From positions 348,140-412,139 of the forward strand of contig LUCM01008245.1 of the NCBI GenBank assembly GCA_008360955.1: a stretch of 64,000 nt of DNA, written 5' to 3'. The position numbers and the translations under genes were made by a program. A model generated the notes under the pieces. It was not told the origin of the DNA, searched no databases, and saw only the letters and a program-made list of their open reading frames with translations. The DNA is from Fasciolopsis buskii (taxonomy: Eukaryota; Platyhelminthes; Trematoda; Plagiorchiida; Fasciolidae). Positions 47,587-59,420 of this stretch are shown here, in pieces. How positions within the stretch are numbered: position 1 is the stretch's first letter; each line of letters begins with the position of its first letter.

Positions 47587-49748
47587 CGTAATCACTTCCT
47601 CGACTAGTTTGCAAGATTGCGTTACGGCTGATCTTGTGATCGATCAGCTGATTCAACTTCAGGTCAATCAATAACCACATTTTATTCTAGGTCAGTCAGC
47701 TAATATGGTATACATGAGCTAACATGACAGGTGACATGCCTTTGCTGCCCGCTTCTTGGCATCATACTTCTGAAAGAAAATATTAAACGTCCCAAGACCG
47801 CCAATAAAAGAAATTGTTGGATATTATGCAGCCTTCTGGGTCATACTACAGATTGTTGATAGAAGATAGTTAGTAGTACAACAGAGAAATTACCATTACA
47901 CTAAAGATGAAAGGAATGCACTCAAAAGCCAACTAGCAAAGGGTCGACGGGTTGTAATAACAAAGAAAAAAGGCATACGACAGTAGAAACGAAAACTGGC
48001 AGTTTCACTCGTTAGTTTATGACTGAAAATTCAGGCCGGTATTTGCCGCGGATGACTTGGAGTGCATAGTATTGAAATGAAACCCCTTCGAAGGAAGATT
48101 CTGAAATATTATCGGTCAGAGTTAATTTTTGCTAGCCACGGTGTCAACAGGACTCCAAATCTGAACGAACAGCAAAGAGCAAGAAGGCCGTTTAGTGAAT
48201 GAAAGGTTTTGTGCGTGGGTGCTCAAGCCTGCATTGACTCTGGACATCTAAGAAATCGAGGCTAACAACGGATGTCTTGTCCCAAGGAACTTTCGGGAGC
48301 CGTAAAATAAAATAAATTGTGAGTGCCTACAAATTTACCCATTTAAACATTTAACTAATTCTCTGATACTATTGGCCACTCAAGTAAAATTCATACGCAT
48401 ATTCTCATTGGGACCGTTTCTAGTTTGTGGTCATAAGCACAATCCGTTGAATTTCTGGAAGACATCCGGAATGCAACCCCGAACCTATCTTCTTTCGGAT
48501 TCTGGGGCCGCGGTTGACCATATCCCCCAGTCGTCCGAGTAGAGAAGACTCAAGTAACCAGATGCGAGTAACGCATTGTATATATCGTGGTGCCGAAACA
48601 GCACCAATAAAATAATATATGCGCAAGCAAACCACGGAACGAAAATGCCGAGTGGTCTTAGGGAAAACGATGTCCGAAAATAATCGATTTTCTCCGGAAG
48701 TTCGATTGGTTATTCCAGCAGACTCGCCCTGCATTACCGATTTATCATACTCCGCCAGTAGAAATCGAATGCATGCGTTATCTCAGAGGCCGACTGCTTG
48801 AATTTCAGTTCCGCCGCCTGAATTCCACTCGCCAAAATGCGCTCACGCTGCAAAATTACTCCTCTCTAAATGAAAGGCATTTTGGGGAATGGGCTATCAT
48901 TGTGTAACGAACCGCGAGTGAGTACATAGATATAGATGACCAGATTAGAGACGTATGAGCATACAGCTACGTACGGAAAACATCGCGAGGTCAGAAGATG
49001 AGCGATATTGTGTGGATGACTTCGGGATTATGTCGTGATTCAAATGTTAATCGGCTTCTCTTCTAAGTAGTATCATTTATGAATGAGGATAAAATTTCCC
49101 CAGGAGACCACGGGGGTTTTGCCCCTCCTGAGTTATGCATACATCATGGCAAACTGTCCCTATACCTATACACTCCAATTTTGGCGTTGGCACCTGAAAG
49201 TCAATCTGATCCCCAAGAATGGATGGATAGTGAATCTATTTCTGAACCACGACGGTGATTTGTGGACAGTGAAATGATTTAAAGAGACAATGAGAAATTC
49301 CTTCTTCTCCCTAATTGGTCACTTGGAATGGTTTGCTGACAAAAATTACCGGCTTCAACTGGTCCGAATTCTGACTCCGGAAACGGAGAAAAAATCTCCT
49401 GAGTAGTACGGCACAAACCTGTCGTTTACTTTTTGTTCGTGCTGAATAACCGTTAGATGACATGCGATTCACACATCAAGCACACATTTTCATTAAACTT
49501 TTGGAAAAACCTGCAGTTATACGAAACTTTCATTATGCAACGCAATTGTAAGTTTAAAAATTGTGTCGAAAACAAATCCATCTTAGTCGACTCAGAAAAG
49601 AACTGGGAGAAAATAGTTTCTCTTGAAACACAGTGGCAGATTGGTCAAAAAGTTAAAACGATGGTTTGAAATAAGCAAATGCATTCATGGCACATTCTAT
49701 CGATTTTTGAGTGCAACGGCGAATAGAAAAACTAGGGCGATTCACAAA
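47587..49748. other. No recognisable gene
   Basis: This is the spacer between the syntenin-like gene and the last exon of the hydrolase gene, both on the minus strand. The promoter of the first and the 3' UTR of the second should lie here, but no TATA box or AATAAA could be assigned with confidence. Confidence 0.4.
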
Positions 49749-49943
49749 TTACGAATGAGGATAGTTCGATTCGGAAGCAAGACATTGGTACACCGCACCC
49801 AACAGATCTTTTAAGATGAAATCACGTTTCAAACTGCGACCATGAGCATGATTCGTCGTGTAGGCCGCAGTGATTCGTCTGTATGGATCCACGAAAACGA
49901 ACTGGCCCAGAATATCATCCCACATTCCGTATAGGGAAGTTTT
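49749..49943 (-). CDS. Serine beta-lactamase-like hydrolase, last exon
   Basis: The exon follows a strong acceptor (pyrimidine run TTCTTTTTTGCAG) and encodes 64 residues to a TAA stop: KTSLYGMWDDILGQFVFVDP then YRRITAAYTTNHAHG and LLGAVYQCL. This is the C-terminal pattern of LACTB/EstB-type proteins of the beta-lactamase (PF00144-like) fold: G-G-Q-F-x-F-x-D-P, A-Y-x-T-N, a spacer and a terminal helix. The family loop usually has H-x-G or G-H-G-G before G-Q; here the residues are MWDDI, a possible loss of the third active-site motif. It joins in phase (0 to 0) with the exon at 59127-59420. Animal members are mostly uncharacterised hydrolases. Confidence 0.65.
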   Translation of the reverse strand, partial: KTSLYGMWDDILGQFVFVDPYRRITAAYTTNHAHGRSLKRDFILKDLLGAVYQCLASESNYPHS

Positions 49944-52059
49944 CTGCAAAAAAGAACGAACAAGTGTTACAGCAAATTCATCAAAAAACGTGACAACAAA
50001 CACTGGTATGCTGTGGAACCATGTGATATTTTCGAGACTTCTTTAAACCTGCTGTACATTTTGTTCTTAGTAAGGCAACAACTTGAAAACGAAAATAGCC
50101 CATAAACTTACCGCACGATAACTAAGAAACGTCCTTTGTATGCCGAACAGATCGTGTTCACTCTGGTACTAATACTGTTTGCAAGGTCGAAGACAATGCA
50201 CTACAAAGTCTACATTCATTACTAACCCTCCTCAGAGAAATTCTGCGCCTTCTCATGACAGTTCCTCAGTTGCTTCATGTTGCTGCAGACAAGGCATGAA
50301 ATCGACTGAAAATAAAGAGCATATTTCCGGCTCCAGGTAAATCAAATGAAAAAATCGACGGCTTAATTGTTAGAATGAGTAACTTTCAAAAGCAAAATCG
50401 AAAGATTTGGAAAGATTAGCGATGTCGGTACATAAGAGCAATGGACACGTGGCAACAACGACAGCAAATCGAAATGAGCAACGAAATTCCGTTGTCAGAT
50501 TCAGTAAATGTTGAACTGACTTAAATGCGAATTATCTCCGATCACGGCAGTATTCGAAATCACACTTCATCACGACGTGCAAGTCACTTTAGCGATAGAA
50601 ATAAAAGGGTAATGATCAGCAATGATCAGCTATTAACTTCTGAGGAGTTTCATTAAATCAACGACAACATTGCAATTCTGAAGGGGACTTTGAAAAGGAA
50701 GAGTAAAACGCATTTAATAGGACCTGGAATTTGTTGTACTTTGAATTGCTTGTTACTGTCTTTTGTTGGGGGAATAACTAAGCTCTAGAATTCCGCAGCG
50801 TAAACGTTTTTTTACAAAGTATATAATGAAATGCAGTATATGGGTTAAATCCCTTAGTTAAAATACATCCTGTACAAGGGAAATAGAGGGGAACATTCTA
50901 CTTTTGGAGATTGTAGGTGAACGGAAAGACAGAAAATGACAGTGCTACAAATTTCACAATTCAGGCGAAAGACAGTATTGAAGCCAAGAAATAGAACGAC
51001 TAGTAACAGAAATCTGAAAAGGATGTTCAACTGTTTGTGTACAACACGGTCGATAAAGGGTCACAAGAAGAGGAATCGCTGAAGTAAGCTCCCGAGAACA
51101 AAAACAAAGATGGCAAGGCAACCGCTCGGTAGTCAGTTAGTGACTGCATACAGGATAAAAAATTCGGCGACCAGTTGGATAAACTTCCATTGAACCCGAC
51201 CAAGGAAAGGGCGAAAGACTCGCAAGCCCCTATTTTAAGCATGACCTTCATATTTATGTGCGGCGCGGACCCCAGTTCTATAAAACAGAAGGTCAGTTGG
51301 ACAAAGAAACCTCTGGTGTGAGACGAAAAACAAATTTTGCGCGCAGCACAAGAGCCAAACACAGATCTGAAAATACCAGCATGATGGACAACCAATGGAG
51401 ACACCGGGAAGAGAAGGTTTGTGAGACGCAATCCAACCGAGTCAAGAGGCATACGGGGGGGGGGGAAGAATAATCTTAAAGAAATTGAGAAGAGGTTTTG
51501 GAATAGTTAAATGCAACATAATTGTCGGAGTTCCATCTCTGTTTAAGATCGGAACATAAGGATGCACTGGTGACAACGGTTGAAGTTAGCCTTGACGTGG
51601 AGACGAGTGGGACAAGAAAGGGGATAATGAAAGGTAGCGTTACTGGTGAAGTGCCTGCCATTTTCAAGATGGTTTAAGGGTCATGATTTCCAGTTCCCCT
51701 CTCCTTGTGTAATGGGCCTTAGCGGCTTTGGAATGTGCCACTACAGCACAATCATGCTTCGAGCATGTCATTGAAAAAATAAGTCAGCCGAGTCAAGGTT
51801 AATGGACTTGGGTGACCTAATAATACAACAGCCATCAACGCATACGACTATGTATCTGGCTGGTCTTTGTGCGAACGCTTCTCATTCTCCAAGCATTCAC
51901 CACAGAGACCTTCCACCGTACACAACCGTTTGTGCTCCTATTGATTCGCGTTACTTCCCCTCTCACTTGATTCTCTCAGTCTTCGGGTTTTGCAGTCGCC
52001 CATGTTAATGACAGTGTTACTGAAATAATTCCTCTTCTCTCGCGTTCTCCCTCAGACAG
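49944..52059. other. No recognisable gene (intronic)
   Basis: The minus-strand frame 51452-51027 is open for 141 codons but shows no motif, and its antisense is also open for 71 codons. A G homopolymer lies near 51455. Confidence 0.35.
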
Positions 52060-52109
52060 TATCCAAATCTTACTGAACCCGCTTCCGCCGGTGATACACT
52101 TTATCGTCC

Positions 52110-53180
52110 TCAATGCCCTTTCAAACTAGCCACTGTCGATGTGCGAACAAATGCGTATAGGTTAACAGGGGTGTTTAGACCGTACGCTGGAGACCCTTAC
52201 CATCGATGCGTGCTGCATTCAAGAAACTCACATTCAAGACTTCAGCTGTTATTCGACTGAAATTCCCATGTGGCCCTTCCGTGAAGCTTCATCTGCGAAA
52301 TTGTGGGGACCCGAGGCAGAGGCTTCTAGTGATGCTAGTTTTGGTGTGGCTCTCAGTGAGAGGGGTGAGGCTGTACTACTTTAATGGATCCCAGTTGACA
52401 GCCGGCTATGCGCAGTAAGACTTGGAAATTCATGCAAAGAAAATAACCGTCACTCTGAGAGATGCAACTTGCTTGTTGTCCCAGCGCAGGCGCCAACAGA
52501 CTGCAGCCCAGGTGCAGTCAATAATACTTTCTATTAAAAGCTGCACGCCTTCTTACACACAGCAAGGTGCGGTAACATCATGATTTTGGCAGGGGGGATG
52601 AATGCTAGAGTAGGTCGGTTGTCCTCGAATGAAGCGCATCTGGGAGGTCCCTTCCCTGTCGTTCAGAAGATGGGGAACGGTTGTTGACTGTGCTCAGACC
52701 AGCAATTATATCCCGGTAGACGTTCCAATCACCGATACGCCACCTGGAGTTCGCCGTCTTCGAGTCAGCGGTGGACCCAAATCGACCACGTCGCTATTAG
52801 CTATAGACGGCGGGCCAGTCCACAAGAATGCCGGTAGTACCGGAATATACCTTTCGAATTCGATCATGCGTTAGCATGCACTAGGCTGTCCATGTGCTTT
52901 GGTGAGCGCTCAAAACACATGGTCGAGTGCCAGTTAGGTTGCGATGAGCAAACTAACCCAACTCGCCTACCAATCTTTCGGAGCGCACTGGCTGGAAAGC
53001 TAGGACTGACCTCACTTCACAACATCAGTGTGTGTTGATCGCCTATCAACAATGCCTTGCATCCTGTTAGCTTGGTGAGTTGTAGCCAGACCCGTCGCAT
53101 TGTGACACTCTGGATGTTTGCTGAGTCTTTGCGCTTTCTTCATGCAAACCAGTCCATCCTTGCTGGAACAGAGTGAAATG
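52110..53180 (+). pseudogene. RTE endonuclease relic in the 52 kb LINE
   Basis: The sequence can be followed across several frames with CCIQETHIQD, RGEAVLL, PVDSRLCAVRL, APTDC and MNARVGRLS, all RTE endonuclease blocks. The N-terminal L-N-V-R-T-L region is still hinted at near 52128 (LATVDVRT). The catalytic C-terminal S-D-H box is not preserved in a readable form. Confidence 0.65.
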
Positions 53181-53193
53181 AAGCCGTGCAAGC

Positions 53194-54460
53194 TTGCATA
53201 GAGATCGCGAGATCTGGTGGTCTCAACGAGCTTTGGAGACGGAACATGCTACTACTAGGGGGGGGGGGAATCCATGCCAACTGTTTCACCTAATCCGAAC
53301 TACCAGTAGGCTGGCATTGGGGGTGGGCGAGACGACCTGTGAAGCTGACGGTTCGCCTATCCACAACCACCAGCGACGTCTTGCACGCCGGATGGAGCGA
53401 CTTCAGGCGCAATTTAGCTGGCTCTCAGCATCAGCGCCTCTAATGGCTATTCTGGCAAGTGTCCAGCGGCTTGTTACAACAAAACCTACTGAGACGGTGA
53501 AGGTCCTCAAACAATTGAACTGTCATAGGCCAGGTCGGGTAAGGGCTTACGACCAGCTTCCGCCTCTCTTGGTTGTCTCCAGCGGAGTACGGCAAAACAC
53601 CCTAAATGCCCATTTCCTTTTAACTTTTTCATACAGGACGCTTTATTTGGTCTTTTGGACAGCGGAGTTGAACTCCTTTCAGAGAACCGGTATGCCGATG
53701 ATATCAACTTGCTGTGTGACAATGTACAGGCAATTCAACGCACATTGCACCGCTTAGCGACTTAAGTCTCTGGATACCGTATGTGCTTTGAACCTTCAAA
53801 ATGCAAGGTACTTCTTCAGGATTGGCAGGAGCCTGTACCTGCACTCACCCTTTGCGGTGATCGGCTAGAAGTAGTCAATAGCTTCAAGGACCTTAGAAGA
53901 GTGACTACACCTGGTGGAGGTGTTGATGAGGTCACATCAAAAATTTCGAAAGACAGAGCTGTTTTCGCAAACCTGCGACACTTGTGCCACCGCCATGACA
54001 TCCGACTTTCCCTCAAGGAAAGGGTGTACAATGCCGCAGTTCATAGTGTTCTTCTTTACGGTTGTGAGACTTGGGCTAGTCGCGTTGAGGATGTCCGGCG
54101 AATTTCCGTTTCTGACCACCGATGTAGGAACATCGGGTGAGAAACGACTGGGTGCAGACAGTCGTTCTCGGACTGAGATAACCGTCCTATATTGCCTCGG
54201 TGGCTTGAACACCGATGGCGTATGCCTGCCCATCGTCTACCTTTCCATGCTCTTTTTGCACATGCTGGGCAAGCCTGGAAGAAGTGACGCGGTGGTCAGG
54301 CTATGACTTGATGTAGAGGTACGCCAAAATTGGCTTAGGCTTTGGTCTCGGTTGGTGCTTCCCGCCATCTTGGTCGGAGTCCAAGAGATGAGGTTTGTTG
54401 TTGGTTGGAGACGCTCAGAGATATGACTCAGAACCGAAGTCAGCGGCGCGAATGCTGTGT
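53194..54460 (+). pseudogene. RTE reverse transcriptase relic in the 52 kb LINE
   Basis: A frame of 187 codons (53194-53757) covers the RT linker (SRLALGVGETTCEADGSPI, LARRMERLQAQFSWL) and then VRAYDQLPPLLVVSSGVRQ. The Y-A-D-D-I box follows one frame away (RYADDINLLCDN when read at about 53690). The frame 53781-54140 gives FEPSKCKVLLQDWQ, GDRLEVVNSFKDLRR, KERVYNAAVHSVLLYGCETW, all expected after the catalytic box. The fingers/palm region carrying the first catalytic aspartate is missing. Confidence 0.75.
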
Positions 54461-54470
54461 GGTCCATCTG

Positions 54471-57400
54471 CAGGACTCATCCCATTAGAAATAATCCAAA
54501 AGCAACCGAAAATCACAGAATGTGTAGGATGAAAACAAGAAAGACAGTCGATTTGTTGTGGTTCACTGTTTTTCACCTCTTACTTTCCACCTTCTGTGAA
54601 GTTCTATCGACATGTTGTTCCATTGGTACTATGCTCGTTTTCAAGCCGATATATATACATATGTATATGTAATGGATAGACCATAAACTAAGTACTGCAC
54701 CCAGGGTGACACCTGGGTTGACGGGAATCTGATGGGAAGAACCCCATGAACTAGAACGGAGGCAGTTTGCCTACTGAGAGAACTTGATGCTCGCGATACG
54801 AGAAACGGTGAGAATCTAAACATGGAAGGTTTCATCAGAAATTCGCGCCAAACGCGGTCAGACGCCTCAGAGGTATGCAGATCGATCAGGCGTGCTTATC
54901 TGTTGCTATCCAGAGTTACGGCAGTAGTATTTGGCGAACCCAAGAAAAGCTAGGTCGGAATCCATATTTGCAGTTGGTCAGTTGCCCTTCGCTTTCGAGA
55001 AACGACAGTTACGAATACCTTCGAAATAGAAGGTGAGGGGAGAATCAGAAGAATGGCTGTTTGGGTAAGAAGGATCACTCCACTTAGAAATAGCGTTTCC
55101 AAGGGGTCGAAAAAGTACAAAGTTTGACAAAAGGGCAAAAGAGACGACGTAAAAGAGCATATATCATCCGGACCTGGAAGTTCCAGAACGCACTGAAAAC
55201 AGCCGATGGCGGGTCCTCTTAATGTTAATGAGGTTTAAAAAAATGGGAGATGAAGAAACGAAAGATGCAAGATAAGTGAATAAAGTGGAATCAGAGGCAT
55301 ACCGGGAAGCAAAAGTTCTAGCTAGCTTTCTCGTGTGGTTCATAAACAACATTCCTCGAGGAATAACATGTGGGAGGGAAATTGGAGGGGTAGAAATACA
55401 GAAAGGTTGTTTTCGCGAGGAACCAAAATGTTCGGCTGCAAGTAGGCTTTCAGCTTTGCAGTGGACGAAGCGTCCTTCGTGTCCACGTATAGCTGATGAA
55501 CATCTGTTGCTAGCTTGCACGAAGCGGTCGCGGGACACGGTATGTGTGGACCGTGTCAGCAGCATTCAGCATGACCACACGATTAAACCATGCGTGGAAC
55601 TCGGGTTTGCCTGGTCCGGAAGTGTGTTATAAAAAGTATGATGTCCCGAAGAACGATGCTGATACAGTTGGAGGCGCGTCCGAGGTGAAACAAACGTTCC
55701 AGGGGTATAGAGCTAGGAGTTAACGAATGGATGAATCGTAGCGTAAAAATGTGTCTCCAGGTGATTTGAGGATCGAGGCGAATAAGAATAATGAACTAGG
55801 AGACCGTACAGTGACCTAAAGATCCAGGGGGCTACTGGAGAACAAAGAAGAAACAGAAATGCACTAGCATGGTGGCTATCTCGATTGGGGATACGCGTGA
55901 GAAAGTCAACTAATTAGCACAGGTTACCAATAACAGTGGCTTCGCACCCCAGAACCGAAGTATCAGGTGAATGGATCAATCAATCATGGTTGTGAACATT
56001 AAAATCTCTTAAAACGCAGGCATGAGACTTTGAATCTGCCACAAACATTTGCTCAATGTTCGAAGACAAGTGAGTTCCCACTGTTAAGGGGACTGGAAAC
56101 AACATAGAGCTATTGATTAAAAGAAGAAAGTCGGAGCTCGCTACACCGGCTGAAATTAACAATTGGAACAATCAAGGGTATTTATTGTGGACGTCTAGTT
56201 AGAGAATTGAAGGTTGATAGTGTTTGACGGAGGATTTGAGATTCGATCAAGAATAGAGCAAATGAAAAAAATGGAGGAACAGGTGAACAGAACCACCTTC
56301 ACGGTCCAATCGGCTCAGTTTCAGACGGCACAATTATTAAACTTGCACAAACGTTCTCTGACATCAGCTGCTGCCTAGCAGCAGCGAACAACTGGAAAAA
56401 ATTGAAAGACCATGACTCAGCAGAAATGTAAGGAAGTGGAACTGTTTATTGAACAAGAATTTCTTCCACCGCGGCATTAACCCATATCGTCTCCGAACAC
56501 TGCTTAATGGGGAGGTCTCGTGGACTTCAACCCGGTCGTCTAAATCGATCTACTAGAGTTCTAACTGGGATCCAGTCAAGCGGCGCATTCACAGTCCTTC
56601 CCACCGAGAGCCAAGCAACAGCAAGATCGGGAATAGCAACCTCAGTCTCTAGACGGGTGCAGATAAAACTTCACCGAAGGATTAAAAAGAGATGTTAGTC
56701 GGAAGACAGAGCCGCGGTTTTGAATGCCACTCTCTTGAATGAAATACTCCGTGTAGGAGGTAATCACGTTTACTGCCTTATATGCACGAGCACCCGCACT
56801 TTAAATGAGGCTATTCTGACAGGACATCAAGGACAAACAAGAGCGTCAGCCGGCAAAAAGACATTCGATGAAACCTGTAATTTAGCCGAAGGAGGACGCG
56901 AAACTGAAAGTACAATGTTTTTTTAGAGACACGACCAATAGTTCAACCGATTGAAGTTCCCGATGAATTTCCAAAGGAAATATGAGGGACTAAAAACGAT
57001 GGCTTGGTATGTGACAAGTTTACGATGTGGAAATGCTTGCGTTTGTGCATACCGCATCAACCGGAAAAAAAGAGAAGCTTTTAACACATTCTATCATTGT
57101 CCATTGCTTAGTACTACCTGGTCGCACAATCCAGAAAATGCTTGTTAATTTGAAGGTGCACGCCTGACTTTTTTGTGGCCAATCGCGACCTCCAAATTAG
57201 CAGCGTTGTCATAAGCAAGCCGGTGACCAGTTAATCAGTTTGTTTACCTCTTCTTCCCTAGGACGGTGAGACACAATAATCGATGGTCCCGTTTTGTTGG
57301 CCATGTCACAGGGTCACCAGCGGACCCCAGTGGCATTTTCTGGAGAAGAACGCTTGCCAGGAGAAGGACCGTCATGTCCTTCACACTGTCGCTGCAAACA

Positions 57401-57992
57401 ACCGAAATGGTAGCCGTTCCCACATCCGAGACCAAGAGACACGCTAGTTAAGACAGAGTCCTGCCGAGTTCTACTTAAAACTCAGACGTTTATCGGTAAC
57501 TTTTTATGATCTATCCAAAAGTTAAGCAGACCGCACTGAATTGGGCTCGCTTGGGTAACACGCCCGGGACGTAATTTCTTTGGTTGGTCAAACTGTCTGG
57601 CATGTCATGCTTGTTAAAAAAGGAATGATGAACTAATTGCTTGTGGGATTAATCACCACACAACATTGGAACAAAAGACGTCCACAGTGGACGTCGCACG
57701 ATTGAACCCTGAAGTGTAGGAAAACAAACTGGACTAGGCGTCGGTGCGCTTTGCACAATAGAAGATAGGTATACCCCGGATGCACAATAACGCAGGCTGC
57801 TGCCAAACAGGACACCAGCACGCTGCTATTGGAAACAAAATGATACGGGGTTGAGCCTTCAACACCCATTTTAGCCCAAAGGAATGGAACTGACCGGATA
57901 CCCTTTGACTGAGCAGTCACATGGGAAACAACGCAGAAATCAAACGCTCAGCCCAACCCTGTGGCAAGATAGAACAAAACAACACAGAACAC
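54471..57992. other. No recognisable gene (intronic)
   Basis: The overlapping frames 55276-55632 plus and 55164-55565 minus are open on both strands, and no family can be named. The rest shows only short frames. Confidence 0.35.
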
Positions 57993-58030
57993 AACCGCAC
58001 GTCTAGTGGAGAACCGCACGTCTAGTGGAG
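57993..58030 (+). repeat. Perfect 19-base tandem duplication
   Basis: AACCGCACGTCTAGTGGAG occurs twice in direct contact (57993-58011 and 58012-58030), followed by a partial, diverged third start. Confidence 0.9.
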
Positions 58031-58268
58031 ACCCGCCCGTACAAGTTACAAAGTCGTATATAGTTTTGAGAGGTCATCATCATCACCGTTCAGCGTTAAA
58101 CAGCAAGACAAGCCTTACTGACCGCTGCCTTTTCGCCACAGTTACACGTTTCTATAAAAAGAGTGAATATCCAAGGGGAGCAGGGAGTAGACCTACACAG
58201 GCGGGAAGAGATAAGGTGCTGCCGCGGAACACACGGAACACAGTCTAACTGTACAAACGCACGTGTTT

Positions 58269-58575
58269 TCAATCATTCTGATTCGATAGAAAATTGCAAA
58301 GCGATCGCCACTGCTCACGGTTCACTGCCATATCCTTCAATGTCTCCGACCAACTAGCTGACCGATCTTTCGGGCTCCAACCGCGAAGACGTGAGACACC
58401 TACTTTACCTAAGGTCGCTGTACATTTTTTCATCCCGTGTTGCCACGTCATCTGCTGACCTCCAGCTGGCTTCTTCCATTCATTGGGAGGAACACAAAAT
58501 AGGACAGGATATGGTAGACGAGTGTTTGGCATATGCAACACGTGACCCTGATCGATAGGAAAAACAGTTAACAAG
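58269..58575 (-). pseudogene. RTE LINE 3' fragment (5'-truncated)
   Basis: One open frame of 101 codons encodes only the C-terminal end of an RTE reverse transcriptase: QGHVLHMPNTRLPYPVLF, then QQMTWQHGMKKCTATLGKVG, SRLRGWSPKDRSASW and LKDMAVNREQWR. The frame is intact over this length, unlike the other RTE copies here. 5' truncation is the usual result of LINE insertion. It lies in sense orientation inside the inferred hydrolase intron. Confidence 0.75.
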
Positions 58576-59126
58576 GGGGCTTGATTTTATGCACCTTTTT
58601 GCCGCCGTATAAAAATTTACAACAGTGCAATATTTAAAATATCTCGAAAGACATGAGCTATCGTAGAAAAATAATAGAACTGAAGTCTGCGACACCGAAA
58701 CGCTAGAATGGCCACTACCTATAACAGTCACAGAAGACGGGTAAACAGTAAAACCATAACGGGATGCGGTGTTATGTAATCTGAGTCGCGGTCATGCTTT
58801 TGCAATGAAAAACTTCTCAACAGAGAAATATGCACCCACCAACCCCACAGTGACAAAAAAATCAAACATCCCCCGCGATTTCTAACAATCAGCTTCAGAA
58901 GGAGAAGCCCATTGTTTTCATTTTGTGCAGAGTAGCATTATGTTATTGACAATCAGCTCAGAATATGAGAGCTTAAATTTACTCAATTCTGTGTTATGGG
59001 GACCTAATCAGGAAGAAAGCAAAAGTAAAACTAGTGACTTGGGGAGAAAATACATATTTCATTAACACAAGCATTGAGAGGTTTAAACCTTACGAATTAA
59101 CCTGTGCGATGCACGGCAGTGCTCAC

Positions 59127-59420
59127 CTCCGGTGAATCTGCTATCATTAGTCCAAAAGTCGTGAACTGTACGTATCTTTGCAGAATGGGATCAAATGTGG
59201 GTCCATGATTTTTGGCGTCGGAATATGGCTGCAGTAATAGTTTTACTGTGTCTGCATGAAATGGACTAGACCCCGAAGTGGTCCCATTTTCGATTGATAT
59301 ATTTTCATTTTTGCCTGGTAGAACAACTGTAAACAAACGCGCCAGTGCCCGTGCATTTGAGAACAGATGAGATGAGGCCAACGGCGCTTCAAGTAAATCC
59401 GGATTCAAATTGAGAATAAG
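59127..59420 (-). CDS. Serine beta-lactamase-like hydrolase, penultimate exon
   Basis: An exon of 98 codons lies between a pyrimidine-rich acceptor (TTCCTTGTCCTACAG) and the donor GAG|GTGAGC. It reads LILNLNPDLLEAPLAS, SSHLFSNARALARLFTVVLP, then a Ser/Gly-rich insert, FHADTVKLLLQPY, TFDPILQRYVQFTTFGLMIA and DSPE. The block S-N-A-R-x-L-A-R-L-F, a helix ending in L-L-x-P and then F-x-T-F-G-x-M-I is the late part of the LACTB/EstB fold. It joins in phase 0 to the exon at 49943-49749. The catalytic S-x-x-K and Y-x-N motifs belong to earlier exons, which I did not find between 59.4 kb and the window end. The ORF itself reads past the donor to a stop at 59097. Confidence 0.7.

Larger units (their letters stand above)
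52060..54470 (+). mobile_element. RTE-like LINE with internal RT deletion
   Basis: This is the most complete RTE copy of the window. The endonuclease starts near 52110, with IDACCIQETHIQD and later VALSERGEAVLL, IPVDSRLCAVRL, QAPTDC and GGMNARVGRLSS. A linker follows (LFHLIRTTSRLALGV), then the RT jumps from the linker near 53510 to PGRVRAYDQLPP, VVSSGVRQ and the decayed Y-A-D-D-I-N box. The RT motifs normally found between these two points are absent. The C-terminal part runs to about 54460. Stops and frameshifts occur throughout. Confidence 0.75.
49944..59126 (-). other. Inferred 9.2 kb intron of the hydrolase gene
   Basis: The intron is bounded by the donor GAG|GTGAGC at 59127/59126 and the acceptor TTTTTTGCAG| at 49944/49943. 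Both neighbouring exons end on codon boundaries, so splicing would keep the frame. It holds an RTE LINE in antisense orientation (52060-54470), a second RTE fragment in sense (58269-58575), a 19-base tandem duplication and otherwise unrecognised sequence. An unseen small exon inside it is possible. Confidence 0.5.

Noticed and set aside
57244..57451. Overlapping 60-codon frames with a W-S-R-F-V-G-H-V segment, briefly read as an RTE C-terminus
   Set aside because: Only one short block resembles the LINE and the following blocks do not.
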